Assembly: GCF_965216415.1 (NCBI RefSeq)
Contig: NZ_CBDCFU010000002.1
DNA: 64,000 nucleotides
From: Marivita sp003149565
GTDB lineage: Bacteria; Pseudomonadota; Alphaproteobacteria; Rhodobacterales; Rhodobacteraceae
Strand: one strand, 5' to 3'
Shown: positions 26,057 through 34,534 of the stretch, one piece after another
Position numbering within the stretch: position 1 is the first letter of the stretch
How the letters are laid out: every line of letters begins with the position of its first letter
The notes under the pieces: model-generated
Told to the model about the DNA's origin: nothing
Databases searched by the model: none
The model's input: the letters and a program-made list of their open reading frames with translations, nothing else
Made by a program: the position numbers and the translations under genes

Positions 26057-26081
26057 GACAGGGCGCCGGATGCGCCCTGTC
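26057..26081 (-). terminator. Intercistronic hairpin between inositol binding protein and permease
   Basis: GACAGGGCGC and GCGCCCTGTC form a perfect 10-bp stem with a 5-base loop, 19 bases past the binding-protein stop on the minus strand. No T tract follows. As in other importer operons here, it probably raises binding-protein mRNA relative to the permease. Confidence 0.6.
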
Positions 26082-26100
26082 GTGTCGCTAAGTCAGCACA

Positions 26101-27045
26101 TCAGTTTTTGTTGAGGAACTCGTCGACATTCGCCGGTGTCACCAGCTTGAAGGGGATGTAGACCTTCTGGTCGACGGCCTCACCACGGGCCAGCGCGAGC
26201 GCCGCATCAACCGAGCCTTCACCCTGACCAAACGCGTCCTGGAACACGGTTGCGTCCAGATCACCGGCCTGCATCGAAACAAGCGCGTCCTGCGTAGCGT
26301 CGACACCGACCACAACCACGTCTTCCATCGAGATGCCGGAGGCTTTCATCGCCTGGATCGCACCGATGGCCATTTCGTCATTGTTGGCGAAGACGACCTG
26401 GAATTCTTCACCCGAGGACAGCCAGTTGGTCATCAGATCCTGTGCTTCGTCGCGCGACCAGTTGGCGGTCTGACGGTCGATGATCGAGATGAAGTTGCAC
26501 ATGTCGATTCCGATGATGTCGTCCACGTCCTTGGTCCGCTGAACGGCTGCCTGGTTCGACAGCTGACCCATCATCAGGTATCCCTTGGCACCGCCCGCAT
26601 AGCCCATGCCGCGCAGAAGTTTGCAGGCCTCGAACGCGGCCAAGGTGCCGGATTCGATCTCGTTCGACGCCACAAAGGCCTGATTGTCGGGCAGGTTGTC
26701 CACGTTGATCGGCTGGCGGTTGACATAAACCAGCGGAATTCCGGCACTCGCAGCCGCCTGCGTCATCGCGTCGGTTGCCGATGTGTCAACCGCGTTCACG
26801 ATGATTGCATCGACGCCGGACGCGATAAAATTGTTGATCTGGTCAAGCTGCTTGGCCACATCGTCCTGTGCGTCTTCGACCTGCAGTTCCACACCGTCAA
26901 TGCTCGCCGCGTAATCCACCATCCCGTTGCGCATCACGGTCAGGAAGTTGTCATCGAACCGCGCAATCGACGCACCGATGGTTTCGGCCATGGCAGTCGT
27001 CGACATGAGGGCGGCAAGGCCCGCGGCAATAAGGGTTTTTTTCAT
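26101..27045 (-). CDS. Periplasmic inositol/sugar-binding protein of ABC transporter
   Basis: A 314-residue protein with a Sec signal peptide (MKKTLIAAGLAALMSTTAMA before ETIGAS) and the RbsB/IbpA-type binding fold. Features are VDAIIVNAVDTSATD in the first lobe and VVFANNDEMAIGAIQAMK in the second. The ATG at 27045 is exactly at the signal peptide, with GGGAGGAACC upstream. It is the second gene of the inositol operon, after the IolI-like gene. Ligand assignment to inositol is by operon context. Confidence 0.9.
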   Translation of the reverse strand: MKKTLIAAGLAALMSTTAMAETIGASIARFDDNFLTVMRNGMVDYAASIDGVELQVEDAQDDVAKQLDQINNFIASGVDAIIVNAVDTSATDAMTQAAASAGIPLVYVNRQPINVDNLPDNQAFVASNEIESGTLAAFEACKLLRGMGYAGGAKGYLMMGQLSNQAAVQRTKDVDDIIGIDMCNFISIIDRQTANWSRDEAQDLMTNWLSSGEEFQVVFANNDEMAIGAIQAMKASGISMEDVVVVGVDATQDALVSMQAGDLDATVFQDAFGQGEGSVDAALALARGEAVDQKVYIPFKLVTPANVDEFLNKN

Positions 27046-27122
27046 CTGTTTGGTTCCTCCCAAAATTGGTGCCGGCACACCGTGTTTACACCGGAGCCCC
27101 ATTCGGGGCGGTTTGCCTTCAC

Positions 27123-27938
27123 TCAGGCGGCTTCCGCCGCAAGCTGCGAAGAAATAAACTCGAATGAGTTGCGGATGGCGCGTTCCGGGTCGCTCAGAGC
27201 GTGGGTGAGCGGCGAGAAACACTCGTATGAAATCGGCCCGTCATAGCCCGCATCCAGCAACGCCCGGATCTGGGCGATATTGCCAAGACGGTCCTTTTCA
27301 CCCACCAGTACGCGATGCTCATCTTCCATCTCGTCGATACCAAGTGCCGGCTCCACAACTCCCGAGATGTGAACGATCCCGGTTTGCGCCGCGTAGATTG
27401 GCCCACCGCCGGCGAGCGTGTGATGGAACGTGTCATGCACAATCTTGAAGACATGCGATGCGTTGAGCGCATCGATGGTTTCGACAGCGTCCTGCTTCGA
27501 TCTCAATGACGAGCGTGGAAAGCCGAGCGGCTCCACAAGCGCAACGAGGTCCGCGTCTTCAAGCATCGGGCGTATGTTCTTCAGCGCGATCCGCAAGTTT
27601 GCATGGCGTTCGCCGTTGCCGGTTTCCTTACCGTCATTGCGCGGGATCAGACTGATCGTTTCCGCACCGCTGGCCTGTGCCGTAGCAATAAGCGCACGAA
27701 CTTCGTCGTGAATGGCCTTCGACCAACTGTTGAAAGGGTAGACTTGGCTGAGCCCCACAAGCCGCAGACCCGCGTCACGTGCCATCTTGCCCGCCGTGTC
27801 CGGCGCAATCCCATCAAACAATGCACGGTCTAGATCGTTGCGCACTTCGACACCAACACAATCCAGCGCCGATGCAAGCGCCAGAAACGCGGCATAATCC
27901 AACTGCGGAACCGTCATGTGATTGAGCGCGCGCTTCAT
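27123..27938 (-). CDS. Sugar phosphate isomerase/epimerase family TIM barrel (IolI-like)
   Basis: A 271-residue xylose-isomerase-like TIM barrel. Metal-site strands are visible as GVEVRNDL, ALVEPLGFPRSS, KIVHDTFHH and HISGV. It is related to IolI, which isomerises inosose, but an epimerase for another inositol isomer is equally possible. The ATG at 27938 starts MKRALNHMTVPQLDY and has GGGAGG eleven bases upstream; a start at 28013 would add 25 residues with no family character. It is the first gene of the inositol operon, 94 bases downstream of the operator at 28032-28047. Confidence 0.75.
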   Translation of the reverse strand: MKRALNHMTVPQLDYAAFLALASALDCVGVEVRNDLDRALFDGIAPDTAGKMARDAGLRLVGLSQVYPFNSWSKAIHDEVRALIATAQASGAETISLIPRNDGKETGNGERHANLRIALKNIRPMLEDADLVALVEPLGFPRSSLRSKQDAVETIDALNASHVFKIVHDTFHHTLAGGGPIYAAQTGIVHISGVVEPALGIDEMEDEHRVLVGEKDRLGNIAQIRALLDAGYDGPISYECFSPLTHALSDPERAIRNSFEFISSQLAAEAA

Positions 27939-28031
27939 CCCGATCACATCCTCCCAAATGCTTCCGCTGCCGTAACGCCGCGTTAGCTGGGACAAGATCA
28001 GTGATTCCGTCAATCAGTCGATAGGCAGTTT

Positions 28032-28047
28032 ACATCATACATGATGT
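28032..28047. promoter_or_regulatory. LacI-type operator of the inositol operon
   Basis: ACATCAT-AC-ATGATGT is a perfect 7+7 inverted repeat with a 2-base centre. It lies between the LacI gene and the first inositol-operon gene. A near-identical site stands upstream of the LacI gene itself (29141-29156), as expected for an autoregulated LacI regulator. Confidence 0.75.
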
Positions 28048-28064
28048 CTTTCTGCGGCCGCAAA

Positions 28065-28082
28065 ATGATGCTTTTTCATCAT
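28065..28082 (-). terminator. Short hairpin at the end of the LacI gene
   Basis: On the minus strand ATGATG-N6-CATCAT is followed by TTTTG, directly at the stop codon of the LacI gene. The 6-bp AT-rich stem is weak. It also resembles two operator half-sites, so it could instead be an auxiliary binding site. Confidence 0.3.
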
Positions 28083-29110
28083 CACAGAATTTCCGGGAGG
28101 ATAATCCGGGGGTCCAGAAAATGCTGCTCAACAGATGTCGAGTCGGGATCGGAGCAGGCCTTTATAGCGAGATCGATCATACTCTGACAGACATCGGCCA
28201 GCGGCGTGGAGATCGCCATCTGCACATATCCATCCATCAATCCCGCCCGACTGTCCGAGGTCACCTCATTTACCACGAGGCGCACCTTTCCTGGTGGGCG
28301 CACCTCACGCAGTGCAGCAATCGCCCCTTCCATCCCTCCGCCCGCAACATAGATACCACGCAAGTCTGGATGTCGTTCCAGAAGACTCAGTGTCGCCTCA
28401 TATGTCACTTGCCGTGTCTCAAGATTGACCAGTGTTTCGAGTGTCTCAAAACTCGGAGCATTTTCCCGCATGAACGCGCGAAAACCCACTTCTCGCAGGT
28501 CATGCCCATGCCAGCGATTACCCCCGACAAAGATCGCCACACGCCCCGGCGTCGCAATCTGGGTAAGCATCCAGGCCGCTTGGCGACCGACCTTCATGTT
28601 ATTTAAACCTATGTAACTTCTACGAATTCCCTGTGCGAAGTCATTGAGCAGCGAAAACACCGGCACGTCTTTTGCCTTGAGGTCGGACACCACTTTATCA
28701 AGGCTTTGATGGTTCACCGCGACAGCCGCAACTGCATCTGCCTCCTGTCCCAATTTCTCGAGCAATTCCGCAAATTCCTTTGGGCTTTGCGAATTGGCGA
28801 AACGGATGATGGCCCTGCCGCGAATGTCGCTGCGCGTGGCGATGGCCCGCTCAATCTCGGTGCGGAAGGCCTGATAGAAAGGCTGCTTTTCCTTGAGCAG
28901 CAACACTCCGATGCGGAGCTCCGGAACGGTCGCGTCGAGCCTGTGTTCGAGCACACCACGTGCGTGATAGCCGACCTCGCGCGCGGCATCGGCAATCCGC
29001 CGAAGTGTTTCTTCCCGAACTTTCGCGCGTCCGTTCAGGGCCCGATCGATGGTTGCCGTGCTCAACCCCGAGACACGGGCCACGTCCTTGATGGTTGCTC
29101 TGCGCGCCAT
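28082..29110 (-). CDS. LacI-family repressor of the inositol operon
   Basis: A 342-residue regulator. The LacI helix-turn-helix and hinge are at 1-60 (TIKDVARVSGLSTATIDRAL, with HARGVLEHRL at the hinge position), followed by a periplasmic-binding-like effector domain. It lies directly upstream of the inositol operon on the same strand and is flanked by two copies of ACATCAT-N2-ATGATGT. By inference it represses the operon and itself and is released by inositol or an intermediate. It reads divergently from a second LacI gene at 29260, and the 149-bp gap between them holds one operator of each type. Confidence 0.88.
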   Translation of the reverse strand: MARRATIKDVARVSGLSTATIDRALNGRAKVREETLRRIADAAREVGYHARGVLEHRLDATVPELRIGVLLLKEKQPFYQAFRTEIERAIATRSDIRGRAIIRFANSQSPKEFAELLEKLGQEADAVAAVAVNHQSLDKVVSDLKAKDVPVFSLLNDFAQGIRRSYIGLNNMKVGRQAAWMLTQIATPGRVAIFVGGNRWHGHDLREVGFRAFMRENAPSFETLETLVNLETRQVTYEATLSLLERHPDLRGIYVAGGGMEGAIAALREVRPPGKVRLVVNEVTSDSRAGLMDGYVQMAISTPLADVCQSMIDLAIKACSDPDSTSVEQHFLDPRIILPEIL

Positions 29111-29140
29111 GAAGTTTTCCCTTTGTGTTGGAACATCAGT

Positions 29141-29156
29141 CCATCATAGATGATGT
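29141..29156. promoter_or_regulatory. LacI-type operator upstream of the inositol LacI gene
   Basis: CCATCAT-AG-ATGATGT matches the site at 28032-28047 in 13 of 14 arm positions, with the same 2-base spacer. It is 31 bases upstream of the LacI ATG, a typical autorepression position. Confidence 0.7.
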
Positions 29157-29190
29157 ATTTTCGGCAAGAACACATTTCCGAACTCAGGAT

Positions 29191-29210
29191 TTTTGCAACC
29201 TGTTGCAAAA
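29191..29210. promoter_or_regulatory. LacI-type operator of the second inositol-like locus
   Basis: TTTTGCAACCTGTTGCAAAA is a 9+9 perfect inverted repeat with a 2-base centre, 50 bases upstream of the second LacI gene. Its core TTGCAAC-N2-GTTGCAA recurs at 33481-33496 in front of the structural genes of the same locus. A TTGCAAC half-site follows at about 29213. Confidence 0.75.
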
Positions 29211-29259
29211 TCTTGCAACGCGCTGTCAAAATGCTGCAACTCAAAAGGACAATGCATTG

Positions 29260-30258
29260 ATGCCCATCACCCTTCAGGACGTTGCAGCCCGCGCGGGCGT
29301 GTCGAAATCCGCCGTCTCGCGCACCTTCACCCCGGGCGCATCGGTCTCCGCCAAAACCCGCGCCAAGGTCGAAGCGGCGGCGAAGGAGCTGGGCTATATG
29401 CCCAACGTGTTGGCCTCAAGCTTGACCACCGGACGCACGGCACTGGTCGGACTGATCTCGAACAACTTCACCAATCCCTACTTCCTTGAGATTTTCGACC
29501 TCTTCACCCGCGCCCTGCAAGAAGCCGAACTGCGCCCCCTGCTGATCAATCTCAGCGCCGAGGAAGACGCCAGCCGATCCCTGTCGATGCTGCAACAATA
29601 CAACGTGGACGGCGTGATCGTGGCGTCTTCGACCCTGCCGCCGGATTTCGCCAAAGTGTTTCACGACGCAGGCATCCCCGTGGTGCATGCCTTTGGTTGG
29701 TCCTCGGACACGCCGCAAACGGGCCGCGTGAGCATTGACAACACCGAGGCCGGGCAACTGGCCGCTGTAACATTGATCGAGCGTGGCTATCAGCGCGTCG
29801 GTTTCCTTGGCGGACCGCAGAACGCGGCCACCACCTTAGACCGTTTACACGGCTTTCGCGCAGAACTCGCGATCCACGGGTTGTCTCCGGAAATTCAGTT
29901 CGCCACCGCGTATTCCTACGATGCCGGACGCGTTGCGATGGCCCGTGCCCTCGACTCGGCCCCATCTGTCGAAGCGTGGTTCTGCGGCGATGACGTCATT
30001 GCCATTGGTGCGATGGATGCCTCCGCAGCAATGGGGCAACGCATTCCAGACGATCTCGGAATAATCGGCTTGAACGATATGCGCATGACCGGCTGGGACC
30101 GCATCGGTCTGACGACAATCCGCCAACCCGCTCAGCACATTGTTTCCGCATCAGTTGACCTTATCCGCAAAGGCATCGCCGATCCGGCGACGCCTCCACA
30201 GAATGTCATCCTGCCCTGCACTCTGGTCGAGCGCAGCACGCTACGCGCCAAGCCCTAG
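29260..30258 (+). CDS. LacI-family regulator of the second inositol-like locus
   Basis: A 332-residue LacI regulator with N-terminal helix-turn-helix TLQDVAARAGVSKSAVSRTF and hinge PNVLASSLTTGRT, then an effector domain with VDGVIVASS and WFCGDDVIAIGAMDA. The ATG at 29260 gives the standard LacI N-terminus. It is convergent with the dehydrogenase gene at 30255, their stop codons sharing the four bases CTAG. The palindromes at 29191-29210 and 33481-33496 are its likely operators. The inducer is unknown and is probably an inositol-like compound. Confidence 0.88.
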   Translation: MPITLQDVAARAGVSKSAVSRTFTPGASVSAKTRAKVEAAAKELGYMPNVLASSLTTGRTALVGLISNNFTNPYFLEIFDLFTRALQEAELRPLLINLSAEEDASRSLSMLQQYNVDGVIVASSTLPPDFAKVFHDAGIPVVHAFGWSSDTPQTGRVSIDNTEAGQLAAVTLIERGYQRVGFLGGPQNAATTLDRLHGFRAELAIHGLSPEIQFATAYSYDAGRVAMARALDSAPSVEAWFCGDDVIAIGAMDASAAMGQRIPDDLGIIGLNDMRMTGWDRIGLTTIRQPAQHIVSASVDLIRKGIADPATPPQNVILPCTLVERSTLRAKP

Positions 30259-31415
30259 CTGCGGAACATCGGCGGGCGGGCATCAACCCACGCACCCTGC
30301 GCCTTGCCGCTTTCCGCCACAGCAAAGACCGCCGCCATCGACCGCAACCCATCCTCTGCACGGGGATAGAGGTTCGCCGCCGGGTCCATCGGACGACCTT
30401 CTTTCTCGGCCCGGATCGCCTCTGACAGATCAGCATAGATGTTGGCAAAGGCGAGCGGCATCCCTTCGGCATGGCCAATGGTGACGCGGCTGGTGCGGTC
30501 GGCCTCGGGCGAAAGGTTCGCTTCGCCGCGTTCGATCACTTGCAGGCGCTGACCAAGCGGCATGTAGTAAAGCTGGTTCGGCTGTTCCTGCGCCCAGCGC
30601 AACCCGCCCTTTTCGCCGAAGACCTGGATCGACAATCCGTGCTGGTTGCCCAGCGCGATGGACGAGGTCCAGAGCCGCCCCACCGTGCCGCCATCGAAAC
30701 GCAGGTTCAGCATGGCGTCATCTTCCAGCACCCGGCTTTCAATACAGCTGACCGTGTCGGCACTCAGCCGTTCCACCTCCTGCCCGATCACGAAGGACGC
30801 CATATGCAGCGCGTGGATGCCGCAATCGGCAAACTGCGCGCTGACCCCGGCCTGGGCCGGATCGTAGCGCCAGCGCACACGCGGGTTATCGGCATCGGCG
30901 GCATCCGCGTGATGGCCGTGGGCAAACTCGGCCTTGACCAGACGGATGCGCCCCAGATCGCCCCGCGCCACCATCGCGCGCATGTGGCGGACAAGGCTGT
31001 AGCCCGTGTAGCCGTAATTCACCGCGCAGATGCGCCCGGTGGAGTGCGACAGGCGCACGATCTCTTCGCCTTCTTCCACCGTCATGGTCATGGGCTTTTC
31101 GCAGAAGACGTGAAACCCGGCTTCAAGGAAAGATTTGGTGATCTCGAAATGCGTGGCGTTGGGCGTGGCGACGGTGACCAGATCAACCCGGTCATCACGG
31201 CCCTTTTCGCCCTCCAGCATCTCGCGCCAATCCCAGTATGAGCGATCTTCGGCCAAGCCCAGCCGCTTGCCATAATCGCGCCCGGCGTCGGGCCGATGAT
31301 CGAGCGCACCTGCCGTAAATTCGAAATGCCCATCAAGCCCCGCGCCCAAGCGATGCGCCGGGCCGATCTGGCTGCCTTCGCCGCCACCGATCATGCCCCA
31401 CCGAAGCTTTGCCAT
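30255..31415 (-). CDS. Gfo/Idh/MocA family oxidoreductase (second inositol-like locus)
   Basis: A 386-residue NAD(P)-dependent dehydrogenase. The Rossmann motif GMIGGGEGSQIGPAHR is at the N-terminus and the family EKPMTMT near 108. A C-terminal alpha/beta substrate domain has DCGIHALHMASFV. It is the last gene of a leftward three-gene unit with a TIM-barrel isomerase and another Gfo/Idh/MocA dehydrogenase. Family members oxidise inositols, glucosides and other polyols. A role in oxidising or reducing an inositol stereoisomer is inferred from the adjacent iolC- and iolB-like genes. Confidence 0.85.
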   Translation of the reverse strand: MAKLRWGMIGGGEGSQIGPAHRLGAGLDGHFEFTAGALDHRPDAGRDYGKRLGLAEDRSYWDWREMLEGEKGRDDRVDLVTVATPNATHFEITKSFLEAGFHVFCEKPMTMTVEEGEEIVRLSHSTGRICAVNYGYTGYSLVRHMRAMVARGDLGRIRLVKAEFAHGHHADAADADNPRVRWRYDPAQAGVSAQFADCGIHALHMASFVIGQEVERLSADTVSCIESRVLEDDAMLNLRFDGGTVGRLWTSSIALGNQHGLSIQVFGEKGGLRWAQEQPNQLYYMPLGQRLQVIERGEANLSPEADRTSRVTIGHAEGMPLAFANIYADLSEAIRAEKEGRPMDPAANLYPRAEDGLRSMAAVFAVAESGKAQGAWVDARPPMFRS

Positions 31416-31457
31416 TCTGTTCGTCCTTTCGTGAAACGCCCTGACCCTGTGCCTGGA

Positions 31458-32348
31458 TCAGAAGCCGATAGAGGTGAGATATTCCCGGTTCGCCCGCGCG
31501 TCGTCGATAGGCCGGACGTCGAGCGTGGGGTCGCAATCCTGCTCGACCGTGCACCAGCCGTCGAAACCTGCATCCAGCAGCACGCGGCGCACCGCTGGAA
31601 AATCGACATCGCCTTGCCCGAGGTTGCAGAAGATACCCTGCCCGCAAGCCTTGTAGAAATCGGTACGGTTTGCGACGACCTGCGCTTTGACGGCCGGATC
31701 AATGTCCTTGAAGTGCATGTAGGAAATCCGATCCACATGGCGCTGCATGAACGCCACCGGATCGAACCCGGCATAAGAGTGGTGCCCGGTGTCGAAACAG
31801 ATCTTGAGCAGGTTGGAATCGACCTCATTCAACAGCCGTTCCAGTTCCGGCTCGAAGTCGATGAAGCCACCGGCATGGGCATGGATCGACGGGATCAGCC
31901 CATGCTCCTCAGCGCCAATCTTCGCCGCCGTTTCAATACGCTGCACAAAGGCGCGCCACTCATCCGCATCCATCTGCTCGGCCTCATCGGCGCGACCTGC
32001 AGTGGGTGCACGGCGCGGCGAGATGGAGTCGATCAAGACGAAGTGCTGCGCCCCGTGCGCGGCAAGCGCCTTGGCCGTGCGGTTCACGCCGTCCAGCACA
32101 TCCTCCCACTTGTCCGCGTCGTGGAAGGGGCGGAACACCACGCCACCAATCAGCTCCATACCGTATTCGGATAGCGCCTCGCCCAGTTCCGTCGGGTCTT
32201 CCGGCATGAAGCCCACCGGTCCCAATTCGATACCGGTATAGCCCGCCTCTGCGCAGTCGCTCAGCACCTGCCGCCAAGGCGGGTTGCGCGGGTCGCCTGC
32301 AAATTCGACACCCCACGAACAGGGGGCATTGCCGATGCGGATGGTCAT
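31458..32348 (-). CDS. IolE-like TIM-barrel isomerase/dehydratase
   Basis: A 296-residue xylose-isomerase-like TIM barrel. Visible elements are NAPCSWGVEF at the start, GYTGIELGPVGF, SIHAHAGGFID, ICFDTGHHSYAG, MHFKDID and a final VEQDCD glutamate strand, consistent with a bound divalent metal. It overlaps the upstream dehydrogenase gene by 4 bases (ATGA), which fixes the start at 32348. It resembles IolE and IolI-type enzymes and may dehydrate or isomerise a keto-inositol. The precise reaction is not deducible; no IolD partner is encoded in this locus. Confidence 0.82.
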   Translation of the reverse strand: MTIRIGNAPCSWGVEFAGDPRNPPWRQVLSDCAEAGYTGIELGPVGFMPEDPTELGEALSEYGMELIGGVVFRPFHDADKWEDVLDGVNRTAKALAAHGAQHFVLIDSISPRRAPTAGRADEAEQMDADEWRAFVQRIETAAKIGAEEHGLIPSIHAHAGGFIDFEPELERLLNEVDSNLLKICFDTGHHSYAGFDPVAFMQRHVDRISYMHFKDIDPAVKAQVVANRTDFYKACGQGIFCNLGQGDVDFPAVRRVLLDAGFDGWCTVEQDCDPTLDVRPIDDARANREYLTSIGF

Positions 32349-33463
32349 TCTGTGGTCTCCTGAAAGTCGCTGACGTTTTTCCACCCGCCACTATTGGCAG
32401 AGGCGTGAATGGCTTCGATCACCTCGGCCACCGCAAGCCCATCACGGAAGGTGGGCCAGACGGCTTCTCCGGTGTGGATGGCTTTGAGGAAGTCTTTGGC
32501 TTCGATGATGATCTGGTCCTGATAGCCGGTGCCATGCCCCGGCCCCAGGCAGAACGGCAGATAGTCGGGATGGGCAGGCCCGGTCAGGATTTTGCGGAAC
32601 CCGCGCGTCGCCTCCGGCCCTTCGGCCAGATAAAGCCAGACCGCGTTCTGGTCTTCCTGATCGAACCGGATCGCGCCCTTCGTGCCGGTGATCTCATAAG
32701 CATAGCCCATCTTGCGGCCCGTCGCGATGCGGCTGGAATAGATGTGACCCATTACACCCGACGCGAACCGCACCATGATCTGCGCGTGATCGTCATTGTC
32801 GACGATGCCACCGGGGCGGGTGCTGTGCACGGTTTCCAGATCGGCGCAGACCTTGGCCACCGGCCCCATCAGCGCCAATGCGGCGTTGATCGGATGTGGG
32901 GCAAGATCGCCCATATTGCCATTTGCCAACCCAGTGCAGCGCCAGTTGAACGGGGTCGTCGGATCGGACAGGAAATCTTCGGTATGTTCGCAGCGGAACC
33001 ATGTGACATCGCCGATGGCGCCTTCAGTCAGAAGCTGGCGGACAAACTGGCTGGCCGGGGTGCGGATGTAATTGAAGCCGATCATGTTCGGCACACCCGC
33101 CGCCTCGGCTGCTTGAACCATCGCCCGCGAATCCTCCAACGTGTCGGCCAAAGGCTTTTCGCACAGCACCGGCTTGCCCAGCGCGATGGCGGCTTCGGCG
33201 ATGGCGCGATGCGTGTCCTGTGGCGAGGCGATCACGATGGCGTCCACCTTGGGATCATCAACCAAAGCCTTCCAGTCGGAGGCTGCGCGGCTGAAGCCAA
33301 AGGCGGCGCGATACCGCTCTGCGCTGTCCGGCGACGAAGCTGCAATCATTTCCAGACGGGGGCGTAAGGGCGTGTCGAACACGGCAGCCACCGAGGCCAT
33401 AGCGACAGCATGCGCCTTGCCCATATAGCCCCCGCCAATGATCCCGATTCCGATCTCGGACAT
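32345..33463 (-). CDS. Gfo/Idh/MocA family oxidoreductase, first gene of leftward unit
   Basis: A 372-residue NAD(P)-dependent dehydrogenase with Rossmann motif GIGIIGGGYMGKAHA at the N-terminus and EKPLADTLED near 100. The substrate-domain element NMGDLAPHPINAALAL carries a likely catalytic histidine. The ATG at 33463 begins MSEIGIGIIGGG with GGAGG upstream. The start is 18 bases from the palindrome at 33481-33496, which would allow tight repression. It overlaps the next gene by 4 bases. A second dehydrogenase of the same family in one locus suggests an oxidation and re-reduction pair, as in inositol epimerisation. Confidence 0.85.
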   Translation of the reverse strand: MSEIGIGIIGGGYMGKAHAVAMASVAAVFDTPLRPRLEMIAASSPDSAERYRAAFGFSRAASDWKALVDDPKVDAIVIASPQDTHRAIAEAAIALGKPVLCEKPLADTLEDSRAMVQAAEAAGVPNMIGFNYIRTPASQFVRQLLTEGAIGDVTWFRCEHTEDFLSDPTTPFNWRCTGLANGNMGDLAPHPINAALALMGPVAKVCADLETVHSTRPGGIVDNDDHAQIMVRFASGVMGHIYSSRIATGRKMGYAYEITGTKGAIRFDQEDQNAVWLYLAEGPEATRGFRKILTGPAHPDYLPFCLGPGHGTGYQDQIIIEAKDFLKAIHTGEAVWPTFRDGLAVAEVIEAIHASANSGGWKNVSDFQETTE

Positions 33464-33480
33464 GGCTTCCTCCCTGCATC

Positions 33481-33496
33481 TTGCAACCGGTTGCAA
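33481..33496. promoter_or_regulatory. LacI-type operator between the divergent arms of the second locus
   Basis: TTGCAACCGGTTGCAA is a perfect 16-bp palindrome. It lies 18 bases upstream of the leftward dehydrogenase start and 50 bases upstream of the rightward kinase start, so one bound repressor would cover both. It shares its arms with the site at 29191-29210. Confidence 0.8.
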
Positions 33497-33545
33497 AATC
33501 TGTATCGTCAGCGCGAAACTGGTGCAACTCAAATTGCGTGAGACC

Positions 33546-34523
33546 ATGAAAGATCTGGCCCGGCTGCACGGAAAAGGCTTCCTCGTCATTGGACGCGCGG
33601 GGATGGATTTCTATGCCGACCCGCCGGGAACACGGCTGGAAGACGCAATGCAGTTCACCGCAGCCTTGGGCGGATCGTCGGCCAATATCGCCGCCGGTCT
33701 GTGCCGACTCGGATGTGACGCGGCGCTGGTCACCTGCGTGTCGGACGACGCCATCGGGCGTTACTGCCTGAAACAGTTGGACAATTACGGGATCGACCGC
33801 CGGTTTGTCCGGTCGGTTGGAGGCGAGGCGCGCAATTCGCTGGCGGTGGTGGAGACGCGGATCGAAGACACGCAATCGGTGATTTACCGCAACAACGCAG
33901 CGGATTTCGCGATGACCATGCAGGATGTCGAGGCCCTGCCCTATGCCGGGTTCTCGGCGTTGATCACCACGGGCACGGTGATGGCGGCAGAGCCTTCGCG
34001 CAGCGCCACGTTCCATGCGTTCGAGCGCGCCAATGCCGCCGGGGTGCCGGTCATCTTCGACGTGGATTACCGCCCCTATTCCTGGACATCGGCGCAAGAG
34101 GCGTCGGACGTCTATTCCCGCGCGGCAGAGCTTTGTGACATCGTCATCGGCAATGATGTGGAGTTCGACTTCATGGCCGGAGCCGAAGGCCAAGGGCTTG
34201 AGAAAGCACGATCTTTGATCGGCGACGGCGCGCAGATCGTTATCTACAAGATGGGTGAGTTGGGGGCGGTTACCATTACGCCGGTAGGCGAAACCCGCAC
34301 TGGCATTTTTGAAACCCAAGCCCTCAAACCCACCGGCGCTGGCGACAGTTTCATGGCGGGCTTTCTGGCCGCCCTGTCCGATGGTCAATCCGTCGCTGAC
34401 GCTGTGCGCCAAGGTTCTGCTGCCGCCGCCATCGTCGTGTCGCGGGTGGGCTGTGCGCCCGCCATGCCGACACCCGACGAACTCACCGACTTCATGGCCC
34501 GTGCCGACATGCGTTCTGCCTGA
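33546..34523 (+). CDS. IolC-like PfkB kinase (second locus)
   Basis: A 325-residue PfkB-family kinase closely resembling 5-dehydro-2-deoxygluconokinase: GRAGMDFYADPPGTRLEDAMQF, LGGSSANIAAGLCRLG, and the catalytic KPTGAGDSFMAGF. Unlike the 21039-22952 copy it has no DUF2090 aldolase domain; a separate class II aldolase is encoded two genes downstream. The ATG at 33546 was taken because family members start near GKGFLVIGR; earlier in-frame starts lie on top of the operator. It is first in the rightward unit kinase-isomerase-aldolase. Confidence 0.87.
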   Translation: MKDLARLHGKGFLVIGRAGMDFYADPPGTRLEDAMQFTAALGGSSANIAAGLCRLGCDAALVTCVSDDAIGRYCLKQLDNYGIDRRFVRSVGGEARNSLAVVETRIEDTQSVIYRNNAADFAMTMQDVEALPYAGFSALITTGTVMAAEPSRSATFHAFERANAAGVPVIFDVDYRPYSWTSAQEASDVYSRAAELCDIVIGNDVEFDFMAGAEGQGLEKARSLIGDGAQIVIYKMGELGAVTITPVGETRTGIFETQALKPTGAGDSFMAGFLAALSDGQSVADAVRQGSAAAAIVVSRVGCAPAMPTPDELTDFMARADMRSA

Positions 34524-34534
34524 AAGGAAGCCCT

